DNA from: Trichoplax adhaerens
Taxonomy: Eukaryota; Placozoa; Uniplacotomia; Trichoplacea; Trichoplacidae
Direction: 5' to 3'
Length of the DNA stretch: 64,000 nt
Assembly: GCF_000150275.1 (NCBI RefSeq)
Contig: NW_002060944.1
Coordinates: forward strand, 9,200,159 to 9,264,158
Shown: piece after piece, positions 25,871 to 36,900 of the stretch
How positions within the stretch are numbered: position 1 is the first letter of the stretch
Layout: each line of letters starts with the position of its first letter
Position numbers and translations under genes: made by a program
Notes under the pieces: generated by a model
What the model saw: the letters and a program-made list of their open reading frames with translations, nothing else
Databases searched by the model: none
Told to the model about the DNA's origin: nothing

Positions 25871-27078
25871 CTACTTGGATTTTCTTTGAGTATTTTGGGA
25901 ATGAAATTTGATAATTTCAAAATTTTTAATTGGAACGGTTGTGGATTAGTATCATGGAAATACTCATTTTTGCTCTACTATTACCTATTACCGGATACTA
26001 CTGAAAAGGAGCATGTAGGAGTTGCTTTTAAGCTGAAATTCCGATGCTCTGCCATTTTAAATACAGTACAAGGAGAGTTTACAGAACGATACACGTGGAG
26101 ACATACAGGCTGATTTATAACTATTTTTGCAATTAGTCTGCGTTACGTCAATGCAATTTTCTTTTCGTTCCACGTATGCGAAAGAGACGGAGATGCTGCA
26201 TTTTGAAGATGGCAAAATTGCTATTCTTATTTCTTCAGTAATTCAATAATACGCGCATAGTTATTCATCTACATACGATGCAGTGATATTGTCGTAGCTA
26301 CCAGTATGTTATTTTACTATTTATGCAGATCGAATGAAAAGTATTATGCCTATAATGTTGGAAAATAATTATCGATAGTTTATTCTTACGGAATTTTAGT
26401 AATAAGAGGCTAAGCTTTCATGCTGTGAGACCTCAACAGTTCGATATTATTAATAGCACGTAGATGTACTAAAGCCATTTGCTAGTATAATATGGTTTTA
26501 ATTTTGTAGGTATAAATATATTTAAAGCAGCGTTATTATACAAGAGTAATCGAGTACTGCAACATTTTATAACCGTAACTACCGATTGAAAATGATTCCA
26601 TTAGAAACATAATCCCTGCCGCTTTACCATGGACTCATTATTACGGTAGTCATCCATGGCTTTCGATTTTATCATTGAATACACAGCATATACAGTACAA
26701 GATACAAGGTGCAGTCCATATGAAGTAGAAAGTCAGAGGATAGTAATAGGCAAGTTATAAAATTGATCAAAACGGAAGCTATACTAAAAATTTAGAGTAG
26801 CTGAGCCACGACTAGTGGAATGGATCCATTGATGAAATCGACAAATGCGGAAAGCGCAGTGATTCAAGTTTACTCGTCAGTGAGTTTCATCGGTATCTAA
26901 CACTGATATTCTACCCTAGCATAACCGTCCACTTCATCTTGATAGCTGTTGCTTAGGATAATAATCTAATTTTGTGGAAACACTTACAGTGACCATAAAT
27001 ACAGCATGAATCAGTACTACCAATACATTTGAGAATAAAAATTTGTAAAAGTATACAAGAAAACTGTCCGAAAATGGC
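25871..27078. other. Spacer before MRPS18, nothing recognised
   Basis: No supported exon. The plus-strand frame 25844-26113 starts inside the repeat array and looks accidental. Confidence 0.4.
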
Positions 27079-27772
27079 TTATTCATTGTTGGCTTCTTCA
27101 TCAACTTCCGTAAGCGTTGGTGCTTTATAATTAGGTAGTAGCCCTAAGTAAAAGAAGTGATTTTAAAATATTCAACTGAGTAAAACATGGTCTCATTTGG
27201 AATTGAAAGTAGTCGTTGTTGACCAACCTTCAGCCCTAGAGCGTTTAATCGCTTTTAGAACTTTGCGATGTTGCTTTGCACATAAACCTACATCCAGTGT
27301 TAGAAGTGGTGATTAGCTATTGCAATACTCAATCTAGTAACATGGTTAAAAAGAAAGGATTGTAATTTAGGATGAAATGACTACAAAGATTGATTGGGGA
27401 GTGATATTTACCTGTTTTTCGTTTTCCATAAATCCTACCTTCATCCGATATAAATTGCTTCAACAATAAGACATCCTAAAGATAAATTAATAATAAAAAG
27501 GATTGATTTGTTTCATGCTGTCTCTCCAATTGGTTTCTTTCTTTTTTTTCCATCAAAATTGAAGGTTCTAGTATTACCTTATATCCGAAGTTTTTAATGT
27601 TATTACGACAAATTGGACAGCCATGATTTTGCATTTTCTCTCTCGTTTCCTTAAGGAAGAATATAAAAATAGATCGATTAACTCAAGCCTTGATAACTTT
27701 GATATCATGCTTGGCCAAATGGTCAATCCCATGTTGGTCTATTTCTTTTCTCATACACGAACAAGCATCCAT
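27079..27772 (-). CDS. MRPS18A: Mitochondrial small ribosomal subunit protein bS18m
   Basis: Structural protein of the mitochondrial ribosome small subunit. Five in-phase exons: 27698-27772, 27578-27649, 27412-27475, 27228-27287 and 27079-27143 (TAA). They encode 111 residues. Family hallmarks in order: the CPIC zinc-type motif, GYKDVLLLKQFIS, the basic KRKTGLC segment, KQHRKVLKAIKRSR, and GLLPNYKAP. The spacing CPIC..DVLLLxQF..TGLC..AIKR is that of S18, and GLLPN is closest to the S18A paralogue. The protein ends soon after this core, while vertebrate S18A has a long C-terminal extension. An in-frame TAA immediately precedes the chosen ATG (27770-27772), supporting that start, but the resulting N-terminus is not an obvious mitochondrial presequence, so another 5' exon is possible. 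Confidence 0.88.
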
Positions 27773-28091
27773 TTATTGTTTCTATATATCACATTAAAGT
27801 ATAACGCATACTTGTGGTAGCTTTTTGAAAGTGGTTACAGACCGAGCTGAAATTGAAAAATAATTCAGTCATTAAGAATTTTGCATATGTATTGCATACA
27901 CTGCTACATCTCCATACTCTTGATGTTAACAATCATTAATTCATATCATGCAGTCATTGAGTGATTCTTTCAAGATTCCCCCAAAAAGCTCTATTCACTC
28001 AATGCATCCTGAATTGATTGTGCACAGGATGTAGACTGCAATACAAAATTTTATTTTAGCATTTCAGAGTTTGCAATAACGATTGCCTTAC

Positions 28092-28548
28092 CTTGAAGGA
28101 ATTGATTTACATGAGGAATATTGCTATTGACTTTTGGCCATTGATTGCAGATGTCGTTGATGGCCGATCTCATCGCCATTCGGGCATAGCTAAGCATTGT
28201 GGTAGAGAGATGAAATGGAGGAGCTATCACGCTATCTATTAGGCTCAATCTTGCGATAGTATGTATTACTATCGAGATCTTGAATGTTATTATAACCAGT
28301 GAAGAATGCAATGGAGTTGGAAAGCAAATTGTCTTCACAACTTGAACGGCAGCAAAACCCACTTGGAGGCTGCAGCGCGTCTTGACCTGGCTTAAACTGT
28401 ATTGCTGCAACGCTGCAACGTACAGCATGAGCCAGTTGGGCACTGGAGCAGAATCTTGTCTAGGGCCAGCAATCGCATGGAATATTACAGACAGACGTGT
28501 GGATGGACAGCGCGAGGTCCGGCTTTGTAGTAAACAGTACAGTGTCCA
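28092..28548 (-). CDS. Uncharacterised open frame with a good splice donor
   Basis: A minus-strand frame is open from about 28548 down to a TAA at 28051, roughly 165 codons in a GC-richer block. It contains a strong donor (CTTCAAG/GTAAGG) at 28092, so if expressed the exon probably ends there with phase 1. Internal ATGs include one opening MLSYARMAMRSAINDI, which has the basic/hydrophobic look of a mitochondrial presequence. It sits just 5' of MRPS18A but does not join its exons in phase. I do not recognise any domain. It could be coding, an alternative 5' exon, or chance. Confidence 0.25.
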
Positions 28549-28608
28549 TTAAATTCATAAAACTACACTCAACACTATGTACTGTTCAGTACTGTTAGTG
28601 TACGGTAG
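28530..28608. promoter_or_regulatory. Cluster of GTAC/ACTGTA palindromes
   Basis: Words such as ACAGTACAGTGT, TGTACTGTTCAGTACTGT and TGTACGGTAG are packed within 80 bases in a GC-richer block between the MRPS18A-side open frame and the SHMT repeat block. Confidence 0.35.
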
Positions 28609-29423
28609 TCAGAACATGACGTCACGACCGTAACGGATGGAACACTAGAAGGAAACCAGTTTTATTCTAGTGGTCCATGAGTTCTCCATACGTTTCTGTG
28701 AACTGGACCAGGCCCGGAACGGAACCTTCAATCGAAATTAATTAATTAACCTTTTAAATGCTTTACTATGGCAACGTAACGTGACCATCACTGTTTTTTT
28801 TTATTAATTAATCGAACTACTATAATGAGTTCATTAATTAATTAAATGATGGAAAGTAAAACACTGAATACCTCTTGTCATGGACTACTAGATTAATGGA
28901 ATATCTTTATTCATCTAGTGGTCCATGGCTACACAGTGTCATTGGTGATTTTACATCGGTGAAAAGTGAACAAGTGAATCTTCCAGCTATCTGCTTCAAC
29001 ATTCACATGTCCACTTTTTCTTTCGCTTCAGTTACAGTACTGAGAGACGGAGATCGGAATCCTCTCTGTCTCGATCATGCCTGTGGTTGTAGTTCCCTCC
29101 TCTCTCTCTCTCTTTGATTTACTTAGGCCAATAAAGCTTCTTTTTTGGGAGAACAACTGTGTCTCTTGTCGACAGTCTGAAAGCCAGAGCATCAATACAG
29201 CAACGTAGAACTACACGACAGCAGATCTATTGTAAAGGTCTATTCCTTTCCGTGTTGAACGCTCCGCTAACGTTGGTATCCGGTTGGAAACCAGTGATGC
29301 TATTAGCAACAGCTGTTAACATCGCCACTAGCTAGTATCGTCGTATTTATTTACCTCCATAGTAGTCAAACGATTCAAGCCACGCTGCATAATAAGCGTT
29401 AACAGGACAGCACTAGCGCAAGT
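28609..29423. other. GC-richer spacer with short repeats
   Basis: Contains TCTAGTGGTCCATG twice (near 28667 and 28915), runs of ATTAATTAATTAA, and a (CT)n tract near 29101-29115. No gene is supported. Confidence 0.4.
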
Positions 29424-30093
29424 ACTTGTGTACAGAACGCGATTGCTAAATCCTGCTACACTCCATGCTTTTACCAATAAAGGAAAGCATCAAGATGCGT
29501 ATACCAGCCCTTTATTTGTTTACTATTCGTTAACTCCGTCGATTATTGCAGCTTCTGCACTAGTGCAAGTACTTGTGTATAGAACGCGAATGCTAAATCC
29601 TACTACACTCCATGCTTTTACCAGTAATGGAAAGCATCGAGATGCGTATGCGAGCGCCTTATTAGTTTGCTTTTCCTCCAAAGCGTCGACTACAGCTAGT
29701 ACTTGTGTACAGAACGCGAATGCTAAATCCTACTACACTCCATGCTTTTACCAGTAAAGGAAAGCATCGAGATGCGTATGCGAGCGCCTTATTAGTTTGC
29801 TTTTCCTCCAAAGCGTCGACTACAGCTAGTACTTGTGTACAGAACGCGAATGCTAAATCCTACTACACTCCATGCTTTTACCAGTAAAGGAAAGCATCGA
29901 GATGCGTATGCGAGCGCCTTATTAGTTTGCTGTTCCTCCAAAGCGTCGACTACAGCTAGTACTTGTGTACAGAACGCGAATGCTAAATCCTACTACACTC
30001 CATGCTTTTACCAGTAAAGGAAAGCATCGAGATGCGTATGCGAGCGCCTTATTAGTTTGCTTTTCCTCCAAAGCGTCGACTACTGCTTCTACT
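29424..30093 (+). repeat. 130-bp minisatellite, five copies
   Basis: Units beginning ACTTGTGTACAGAACGCG start at 29424, 29571, 29701, 29831 and 29961. The last three are 130 bases long and almost identical (one T/G change near 29931); the first two are older and diverged. Because 130 is not a multiple of three, each unit shifts frame, creating overlapping 60-codon ORFs that all begin MYRTRMLNPTTLHAF. These are repeat artefacts, not genes. The array lies 540 bases upstream of SHMT. Confidence 0.97.
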
Positions 30094-30144
30094 GTTGAGC
30101 CCAAGCTGTGCCAGCTCGGATCGATTCAAGTTACAACCAGTGTT

Positions 30145-30222
30145 TAACACTCGTTAAAACCGGTGTTAACACTGGTTAACACTCGTTAAAACCGGTGTTA
30201 ACACTGGTTAACACCGGTTTTA
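30145..30222. promoter_or_regulatory. AACCGG dyads and perfect 16-bp hairpin
   Basis: A 30-base unit containing ACTCGTTAAAACCGGTGTTA is duplicated in tandem. The second copy forms a perfect inverted repeat: left arm 30187-30202, loop ACTG (30203-30206), right arm 30207-30222. The core AACCGG(T) resembles Grainyhead/CP2-type sites. That identification is inference. It lies about 410 bases before the SHMT ATG. Confidence 0.6.
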
Positions 30223-30291
30223 CCGCTTGGTACGGTCCGATACGATACGGTTCGTTTTGCTTTCGACTAGAAATGAAGTCCGGGACTGGAC

Positions 30292-30369
30292 TACAGTGTA
30301 CAGTGTACAGTGTACAGTACCCTTAGACATCCTTTAACTGGGTCTCATTGTACTGTACGGTACAGTACA
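30292..30369. promoter_or_regulatory. SHMT upstream GTAC palindromes
   Basis: A (TACAGTG)n run at 30292-30320 is followed by a perfect palindrome with 10-base arms, TGTACTGTAC-G-GTACAGTACA, at 30349-30369. Another CTGTACAGTAC lies at 30608-30618 just before the ATG. Likely promoter or 5' UTR elements; no TATA box is obvious. Confidence 0.4.
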
Positions 30370-30633
30370 CCATCGGCAATCCGATCAAAGCCGCGACGTC
30401 CAGTTGTTCCTTTTCTCATTGGCAATTTCAGGCGGCGATTTATTCTTTTGCTACATCATCTCGATCCTATCGCCAAAGGATACTACGCCTTCAATTAATA
30501 ACAAATCATATTGATATTATTAGGGTATTAGTGCAGCAGAGATTCTCACTTTGGAAAGGGCATTCACTGCCGTCTGGGCCTGTAGAATATTGATCCAGTG
30601 ATACTTACTGTACAGTACAATAAATCATCGACA

Positions 30634-32046
30634 ATGGCTGATAATTATCAATTCGATAGCAGTTTAAAGAATTCTCTTCAAGAGGAAGATCCTGAAATCT
30701 ATCACTTAATCTGCAAAGAGAAAAAACGCCAAAGGCTTGGTTTAGAATTGATTGCGTCAGAAAATTACGCTAGTCGAGCGACATTACAAGCATTGGGATC
30801 GTGTCTCAATAATAAATATTCTGAAGGCTATCCTGGGGCTCGTTATTATAGTGGCACACAAGTCGTCGATGACATTGAGTTGTTATGCCAACGTCGAGCT
30901 CTTGAATTATTTGGATTAGATCGTGAACAGTGGGGCGTTAATGTACAACCTTATTCTGGCTCACCGGCTAATTTTGCTGTTTATACCGCATTATTACAAC
31001 CTCATGATCGAATCATGGGCTTAGATTTACCCGATGGTGGCCATTTAACCCATGGCTACATGAACGATACTAAGCGTATTTCAGCTTCGTCCATTTATTT
31101 CGAGTCCATGCCATACAAGATCAATCCTACCACAGGTTTAATCGATTACGATCAATTGGAAGCCAATGCAAAATTATTTAGGCCTAAATTAATTATTGCT
31201 GGGATTAGTAGTTATTGTCGCCATCTCGATTATGCCCGTATACGACAAATTGCTGACCAACAAAAGGCATACGTTCTATCGGATATGGCCCATGTCAGTG
31301 GCCTTGTTGCCGCCAAACTTGCCCCTACTCCTTTCCAATATTCTGATGTGGTTACAACCACCACACATAAGACACTACGTGGACCCCGTTCTGCATTGAT
31401 TTTCTACCGTAAAGGAATACGCCATCATGATCAATCTGGCCAGCCGATCTATTACGATTTGCAAGATAAAATCAATTTTGCTGTCTTTCCAGCATTACAA
31501 GGTGGGCCACATAATCATGCCATTGCCGCTGTCGCTGTCGCTTTAAAAGAAGCTCAATCGGATAAATTTATACAATATCAAAAACAAGTGTTAAGTAATT
31601 GTCAAACATTATCCGATGGTTTAATCGCACTTGGCTATACATTAGTCACCGGTGGTAGTGACAATCATTTAATTTTACTCGATTTAAGACCACAAAAATT
31701 AAATGGTGCCCGTGCTGTTGAAGTATTTGAAAGAGTCCACATTAGTGCTAACAAGAACACCTGCCCTGGCGATAAAAATGCCTTAATACCCAGTGGTATT
31801 CGTTTTGGAACTCCAGCTTTAACCAGTCGTGGATTGAGTTGTCAGGATATGGTGAAAATAGTACAATTTATCCATCGTGCTTTGCAAATTGCAATTGATG
31901 CCACTAGTACTGTTGCGGGGAAATCCATTAAAGACTATAAAGCTACCCTTGATCAGGAAGAGTATCAAGCAAAGATACAACAACTAGCAGAAGAAGTACT
32001 CGAGTTTTCTAGCCAATTCCCAACACCTGGTTCTGATGTCATATAA
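30634..32046 (+). CDS. SHMT1: Serine hydroxymethyltransferase, cytosolic type, intronless
   Basis: PLP enzyme that converts serine and tetrahydrofolate to glycine and methylene-tetrahydrofolate. One uninterrupted 470-residue frame, near the usual eukaryotic cytosolic length. Motifs: [51 protein letters not shown], and the PLP-lysine motif [13 protein letters not shown] with the Schiff-base lysine at K246. The C-terminal part has [13 protein letters not shown]. The ATG at 30634 (ACAATGG) is preferred; an in-frame ATG at 30598 would add 12 residues lacking family similarity. There is no mitochondrial presequence. All other long genes here have many introns, so this copy may derive from a reverse-transcribed mRNA, but the frame is intact with conserved residues, so it is very likely functional. 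It converges on TSEN54. Confidence 0.97.
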   Translation: MADNYQFDSSLKNSLQEEDPEIYHLICKEKKRQRLGLELIASENYASRATLQALGSCLNNKYSEGYPGARYYSGTQVVDDIELLCQRRALELFGLDREQWGVNVQPYSGSPANFAVYTALLQPHDRIMGLDLPDGGHLTHGYMNDTKRISASSIYFESMPYKINPTTGLIDYDQLEANAKLFRPKLIIAGISSYCRHLDYARIRQIADQQKAYVLSDMAHVSGLVAAKLAPTPFQYSDVVTTTTHKTLRGPRSALIFYRKGIRHHDQSGQPIYYDLQDKINFAVFPALQGGPHNHAIAAVAVALKEAQSDKFIQYQKQVLSNCQTLSDGLIALGYTLVTGGSDNHLILLDLRPQKLNGARAVEVFERVHISANKNTCPGDKNALIPSGIRFGTPALTSRGLSCQDMVKIVQFIHRALQIAIDATSTVAGKSIKDYKATLDQEEYQAKIQQLAEEVLEFSSQFPTPGSDVI

Positions 32047-32645
32047 CACGTATTGTCGGACTTTCATTTGAATCGTCGTTCTAGGACACAGGAGTCTGAA
32101 AACTGGTTGAAAAATATCAGCCTCCAAAGTCATATAGATAATGTTGCGCGCATTCTTTTCTAGCGTGCATATGTCAATAGTACATCGTTTAGTTTCTAAT
32201 GATGTTCATTCATACCATGCTTTCATGTTCTTATTGATAAATAAGCAATCAATATTGGTCAATCTATTGATAGATGAAATTGCCCTCAAGCTGTATACTC
32301 GTAGGCCATCAAAGTGTATTTAAATTCTTAATTATATTATTATTATTTTTATTGTTGAAATACTTAGTAGCATGGTAAGAAATACATAAAATAAAATTTT
32401 GCTTTTGCACTCAGTGCCAATAAAACAATTTTGAGTATAATTTCTTGATTTTACTAGTCGAATTACATATTGGGGTATTGCCAATCTTATACAGACGAAA
32501 ATGATGCAGTACAATTTCAAATAAAAATCAATCTTATCCACTGATACAATACAACAGGCTACGGCATAAACAGTTATGAAATTCTCCCCCAGCTTTAGTA
32601 TATGATATCTGCGGTAAATTATTTAGTAATTGGTCCTGGTAATGT
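32047..32645. other. Intergenic space between convergent SHMT and TSEN54
   Basis: About 600 AT-rich bases shared by the two 3' ends. No coding exon is seen. AATAAAAT at 32389 and TTATTATTATTTTTATTG near 32337 could serve as polyadenylation elements for either strand. Confidence 0.5.
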
Positions 32646-34526
32646 TTAGCTAACGACCGGAATTTCCATATCGTCAAACGAATAAAATGTAATGTCGCCA
32701 TTCTCATTTAGAGCCCATTTTAGCGGTACAGCTTCACAGAGATTAATTAATTTGGCTATGCAACTACTATCAGGGAATGGGTCATCGTACCTGAAATGCG
32801 TACATCTATTTTTCAATAATGAGTCTTAAATTTGTTTATGGGACACAGATTGCAAAATTTTACCTAGAAACTTTGACTGCGATATTTGGGAGGCCAAAGT
32901 TTACTTTCTTAAAATTGGCATTTGGCAAATATACATCGAAATCGATGGTGTCTTCCATCTTGGACCTACATTGAGTAAATAGATAATAGCAAAGTCATAC
33001 AAAAATAATGGGTAAAAGACTATCCTCCATTCAATATTAACAAAGTGGCTTCCGGCTAAAAGTTACCCTGACTTTGTAGTAACTTCTTCCATTTTTGTAG
33101 ATTTAACAACTTGTAACTTGTTTAAGATTTTATCTGCCAGTTCAAAAATAAGTAAAAATGACCAACTTATCCTTTATTGAACAGCACTTTTCACATCATG
33201 CTCTCAAGAAATTGAACGACTTAAGAATGTCTTTCATACCTGTTGTTTCTGCATCCATAGGAGTAACTAATGGGATTGGATAATCTTCTGTCACATCATG
33301 ATCGGGTTGTAATTTTGATTTAGTTTCTTTATTCACTTTGAACCTATGATGCAAAAATGCAAAAATTTCTTGATGCAAATCATCCTTAAAAAAAAGGATA
33401 TCATCATCTCTTGCTATATATCTAACCTAGCAGGTAGATGTCGTTTGACGATAAATCCTAGGCGTAGTAGGTGGCAATAAACCTATAAGAGATGCAAATG
33501 ATAATATGCATAGAGTCAAATTGAGAATCTTTGCCACATAGCGATCTTAAAATATATACTAACATCTGATACTTAAAGCGAAATAATATGGCTGACGGTA
33601 AACGCTGGAATAGCATATTTAATCTGACATTTATACTCTACAAAATTTGACAATATAAGGTTCTTGATAGGAGCTATGAATCGAGTAGTCCTACTATCAT
33701 TAAAATAAGTGTTATCGCAATTACATAAAAAGCAAAGCCATCGTACCTGATACTTATAAATTGGAAAGGTCTTTGATAAAATTATGCTATAAGCTTCCTG
33801 TAGTGATAATGGCAATCCCTTATAGTATAACTCCAGAGCTCCCTTAAACATCGATATAATCAAAATTGGTACAGAGACATTCATTAAATTACAAGATCTA
33901 CGTCATACAAGTATGAGAATTGCAGTCAATGTTTCTACTACTTGGCTCCTGCATAAATCGATTGTAATCTAGTTTTGGGTTATTAGGTTATTAATGACAG
34001 TCTTTACAATTTCTATGAGATAAACGGCTTCCTCCGGCTGCAAAATTTCAATCTCTCCTTTCGGAAACCCAAAATAATTCCAATGACTTCCCTGAACAAG
34101 TAGAAAACGCAAAAATCATTCTAAATGGCAAGTAATACAATGCGGGATAAAGCAAATTTGAACCTTCTTGTAATGGATCTCAGCCACCAATGTCTGATCA
34201 TTCCATTCTCCTCGTGATAAGTGAGACCTATTAACATACGTAAGACAACACTTATACCTTTTTGGCAGTAATTCAATCCATGACTACTTAGTCTTTATAC
34301 TCACAATACTAATGACGTAACGGTATCTCAATATTGACCAAACTATACGACTTACAACTTCGCAAGTCTCTCTTCAGTTAAAATGTCTTCTATTTGATCT
34401 TGTTTCTTTTCTATTAATTTCTTTTCACGTTGACTTCCTGTAGCTTCCATTCGTTTCTTACCTCTGACAGGTAGTCTATTGGAGTCTAGACGTCGTTTAG
34501 CTCCTAATTTCAACAATTCGTCCGGT
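32646..34526 (-). CDS. TSEN54: tRNA-splicing endonuclease subunit Sen54, 5' exon missing
   Basis: Structural subunit of the nuclear tRNA-splicing endonuclease. Nine in-phase exons: 34356-34526, 34164-34227, 34008-34091, 33747-33842, 33427-33482, 33240-33343, 33067-33133, 32864-32965 and 32646-32790 (TAA). They encode about 296 residues. N-domain: SHLSRGEWND..GSHWNYFGF, LQPEEAVYLIEIGALELYY, KGLPLSLQEAY, then YQVYCHLLRLGFIVKRH, closely following vertebrate TSEN54. C-domain: FDVYLPNANFKK and ALNENGDITFYSFDDMEIP, matching the family's FDVY...HGDISFYSF block. The central linker, several hundred residues in vertebrates, is only about 60 here. The most 5' exon starts in mid-codon, so an initiating exon lies further right and was not found. 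Identification is firm. Confidence 0.93.
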
Positions 34527-36298
34527 CTAGAACATTGTAAATAGAGTGCGTTTATTCAGAGAAATAATTTGTCTTTTTGCACCTTTTTGAGGCAGAGTTG
34601 TAGCTTAAAGTACTGTAATACAACCAAATTTATATTTTCGTTCTAATTTAAAGTAGAATAGAACAACTCTACAAGATGTCCACAAATGCCCATATTCTAC
34701 AATTGATGATACTGCATGGCAGCATGGAATCAAAGCATACAGCAATAATGCGACGAATGGTGTCAATGTGTCTTATGCAGATCTAAAATAAAATGCTGCG
34801 AAATAATAACTTCTGATTGTATTCGGTTTAACTTACGTTTTGAAATGGGGATGCATAACCAAGACTTTTATTTCTTATGTGATCTTGTAGATACGAATTC
34901 TAAAATCTGATCAGTATGAGATAGATTAAATAAGAAATGGTGACGAGTTTATCTATCCAATTGCAATAGAATGTCTGAATTGTAGTAAAGCAACAATGTT
35001 GCAATACGAAACTGTCTTGGTAAAGTCAAATGCTGTTTAATGATAATCTTACAGGTTGCATGTCAATTTTAATTTTAGGACTCTCATCCTAAGGTCTGTA
35101 GACGATACTACGAGATACAAGCATTGAAAAATTGCAGAGGCTATCATAATATCGCAATAAAGGAGACGATAGCAACCGATGGATATTCCATGTTTCTATA
35201 TACTCTTGATGATGCCAAGGTTAACGATTACTATCTGGAACATAATGCAAACTACTGTACTCAGTTCTTTCTTCTTTGCATACAGTTGAACTATAGACTC
35301 TATTGAATTTTGGTTAGTTATAGGATTCTCTACACTTGAACGGCATTACAGGTTCTATTCACAAGTTAACTTGGCTATTCTATCGATCAGAATGGCAAGG
35401 TTTCCCGTAAGTACTGTGTTGTACATGCATGATTAATTTCATTGCAAGATCATTCGCATGATACGAGTACCTCCAGTTGAATTTCACATCACGGCGAATG
35501 AATAGATTAGGCTCTATACTGATGATATATTACCATTAATTTATTCTACTGCCATCCATAGCTAGATCAGTATGCTTATAAGGCCTACAAGTTGAACATT
35601 TTAGGAATCATCAATCTCCATCTTGGCATCTTTTTAATCACTGAACTGTCCTAATGCTAAAAGAGCTAATTCATTCTCCATCTCTATCGAAAATGCAGCA
35701 TTACAATCAGTATTTCTATTCCATTACCGTGAAATTGAGCAAGTCAAATTGGTTCTGCAAAGTCAGAATTACCAATAGATGATATCAATTCTTATGAATA
35801 CGTTAATATAACAGGAATAGTGGAGAAAAAGCCTAAAAACCTCCAAAGGATGTCCAACTTCAGCGTTGACTAGGCATCGGTTTGCAGGCCGTATGAGCAA
35901 CAACGCTTGCTATTGATAGCAACAGCCATCTATGCTCTATAAAGTGCTCATTGATACAGTAGCGTATGATACACTACCCTATTGCTGGTGGCTCCCGACA
36001 GAGCACTGTATCTCCAATACATCCAGTAACTTATGAGCGCATACATGATATCCAAGCCTATAATAATCAATATACTGAAATAACTTATCGCTCTATTAGA
36101 CGTCTTGATCTGCTGGCAGCTAAGAGAGAACATCCAATATGTCCATGGAACTGGAGATGGCAGTCTTGCCGCCATCTCCAGATCTTACTCTAGTATAGGC
36201 TTCCATTGAATCCATTAGATGATTTAGTAATCAAAAGCGATAGCTAATCTCTCCTCTGGCATAGTGGATTCATCTATATCGAAAAAGAAATGAGATTA
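34527..36298. other. TSEN54 upstream region, no gene recognised
   Basis: Should contain the first TSEN54 exon and promoter, which I could not place. Plus-strand frames at 35124-35306 and 35966-36193 read somewhat protein-like but lack splice or homology support. Confidence 0.35.
36151..36181. repeat. Perfect 11-bp inverted repeat
   Basis: CTGGAGATGGC (36151-36161) and GCCATCTCCAG (36171-36181) flank a 9-base loop. It sits in a GC-richer patch 120 bases before the tandem array. Purpose unknown. Confidence 0.7.
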
Positions 36299-36900
36299 TC
36301 GACTGCCTAAGAGTTAGAAAGTATCCTCTGTGAGGACGGTATAGGATCGCAATGGAATGTCCAGTCAATCATTATTCCTCTCCAATCATTCAGTTCGAGA
36401 AGTTATTTTGATGAAGTAGCATCCATTAAACTCAAATCCATTATACCGTACTCACAGGAAAAATCCAATGTTAGCATGACTAATTAGAGTTTATTATAGT
36501 TGATGATCGACTGCCTAAGAGGTAGAAAGCATCCTCTGTGAGGAAGGTATAGGATCGCAATGGAATGTCCAGTCAATCATTATTCCTCTCCAATCATTCA
36601 GTTCGAGAAGCTATTTTGATGAAGTAGCATCCATTAAACTCAAATCCATTCTACTCACAGGAAAAATCCAATGTTAGCATGACTAATTAGAGTTTATTAT
36701 AGTTGATGATCGACTGCCTAAGAGGTAGAAAACATCCTCTGTGAGGACGGTAAAGGATCGCAATGGAATGTCCAGTCAATCATTCAGTTCGAGAAGCTAT
36801 TTTGATGAAGTAGCATCCATTAAACTCAAATCCATTATACTCACAGGAAAAATCCAATGTTAGCATGACTGATTAGAGTTTATTATACTTAATGATCGAC
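36299..36900 (+). repeat. Tandem array, 186-208 bp period, three copies
   Basis: TCGACTGCCTAAGAG starts units at 36299, 36507 and 36710, and the start word recurs, truncated, at 36896. Unit lengths are 208, 203 and 186. Copies are over 90 percent identical; the third lacks the TATTCCTCTCCAATCATTC segment and the second lacks a short TATACCG. Young array, non-coding. Confidence 0.95.

Noticed and set aside
29424..30093. CRISPR-like direct repeats
   Set aside because: The whole 130-bp unit repeats with no variable spacers, in a eukaryotic genome.
29428..30147. A series of ORFs starting MYRTRMLNPTTLHAF
   Set aside because: They arise from the 130-bp minisatellite, whose unit length shifts frame each copy.
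33573..33740. Minus-strand open frame between two TSEN54 exons
   Set aside because: Exons 33747-33842 and 33427-33482 join in phase and match TSEN54 (YKYQ-VYCHLLRLG) without it.
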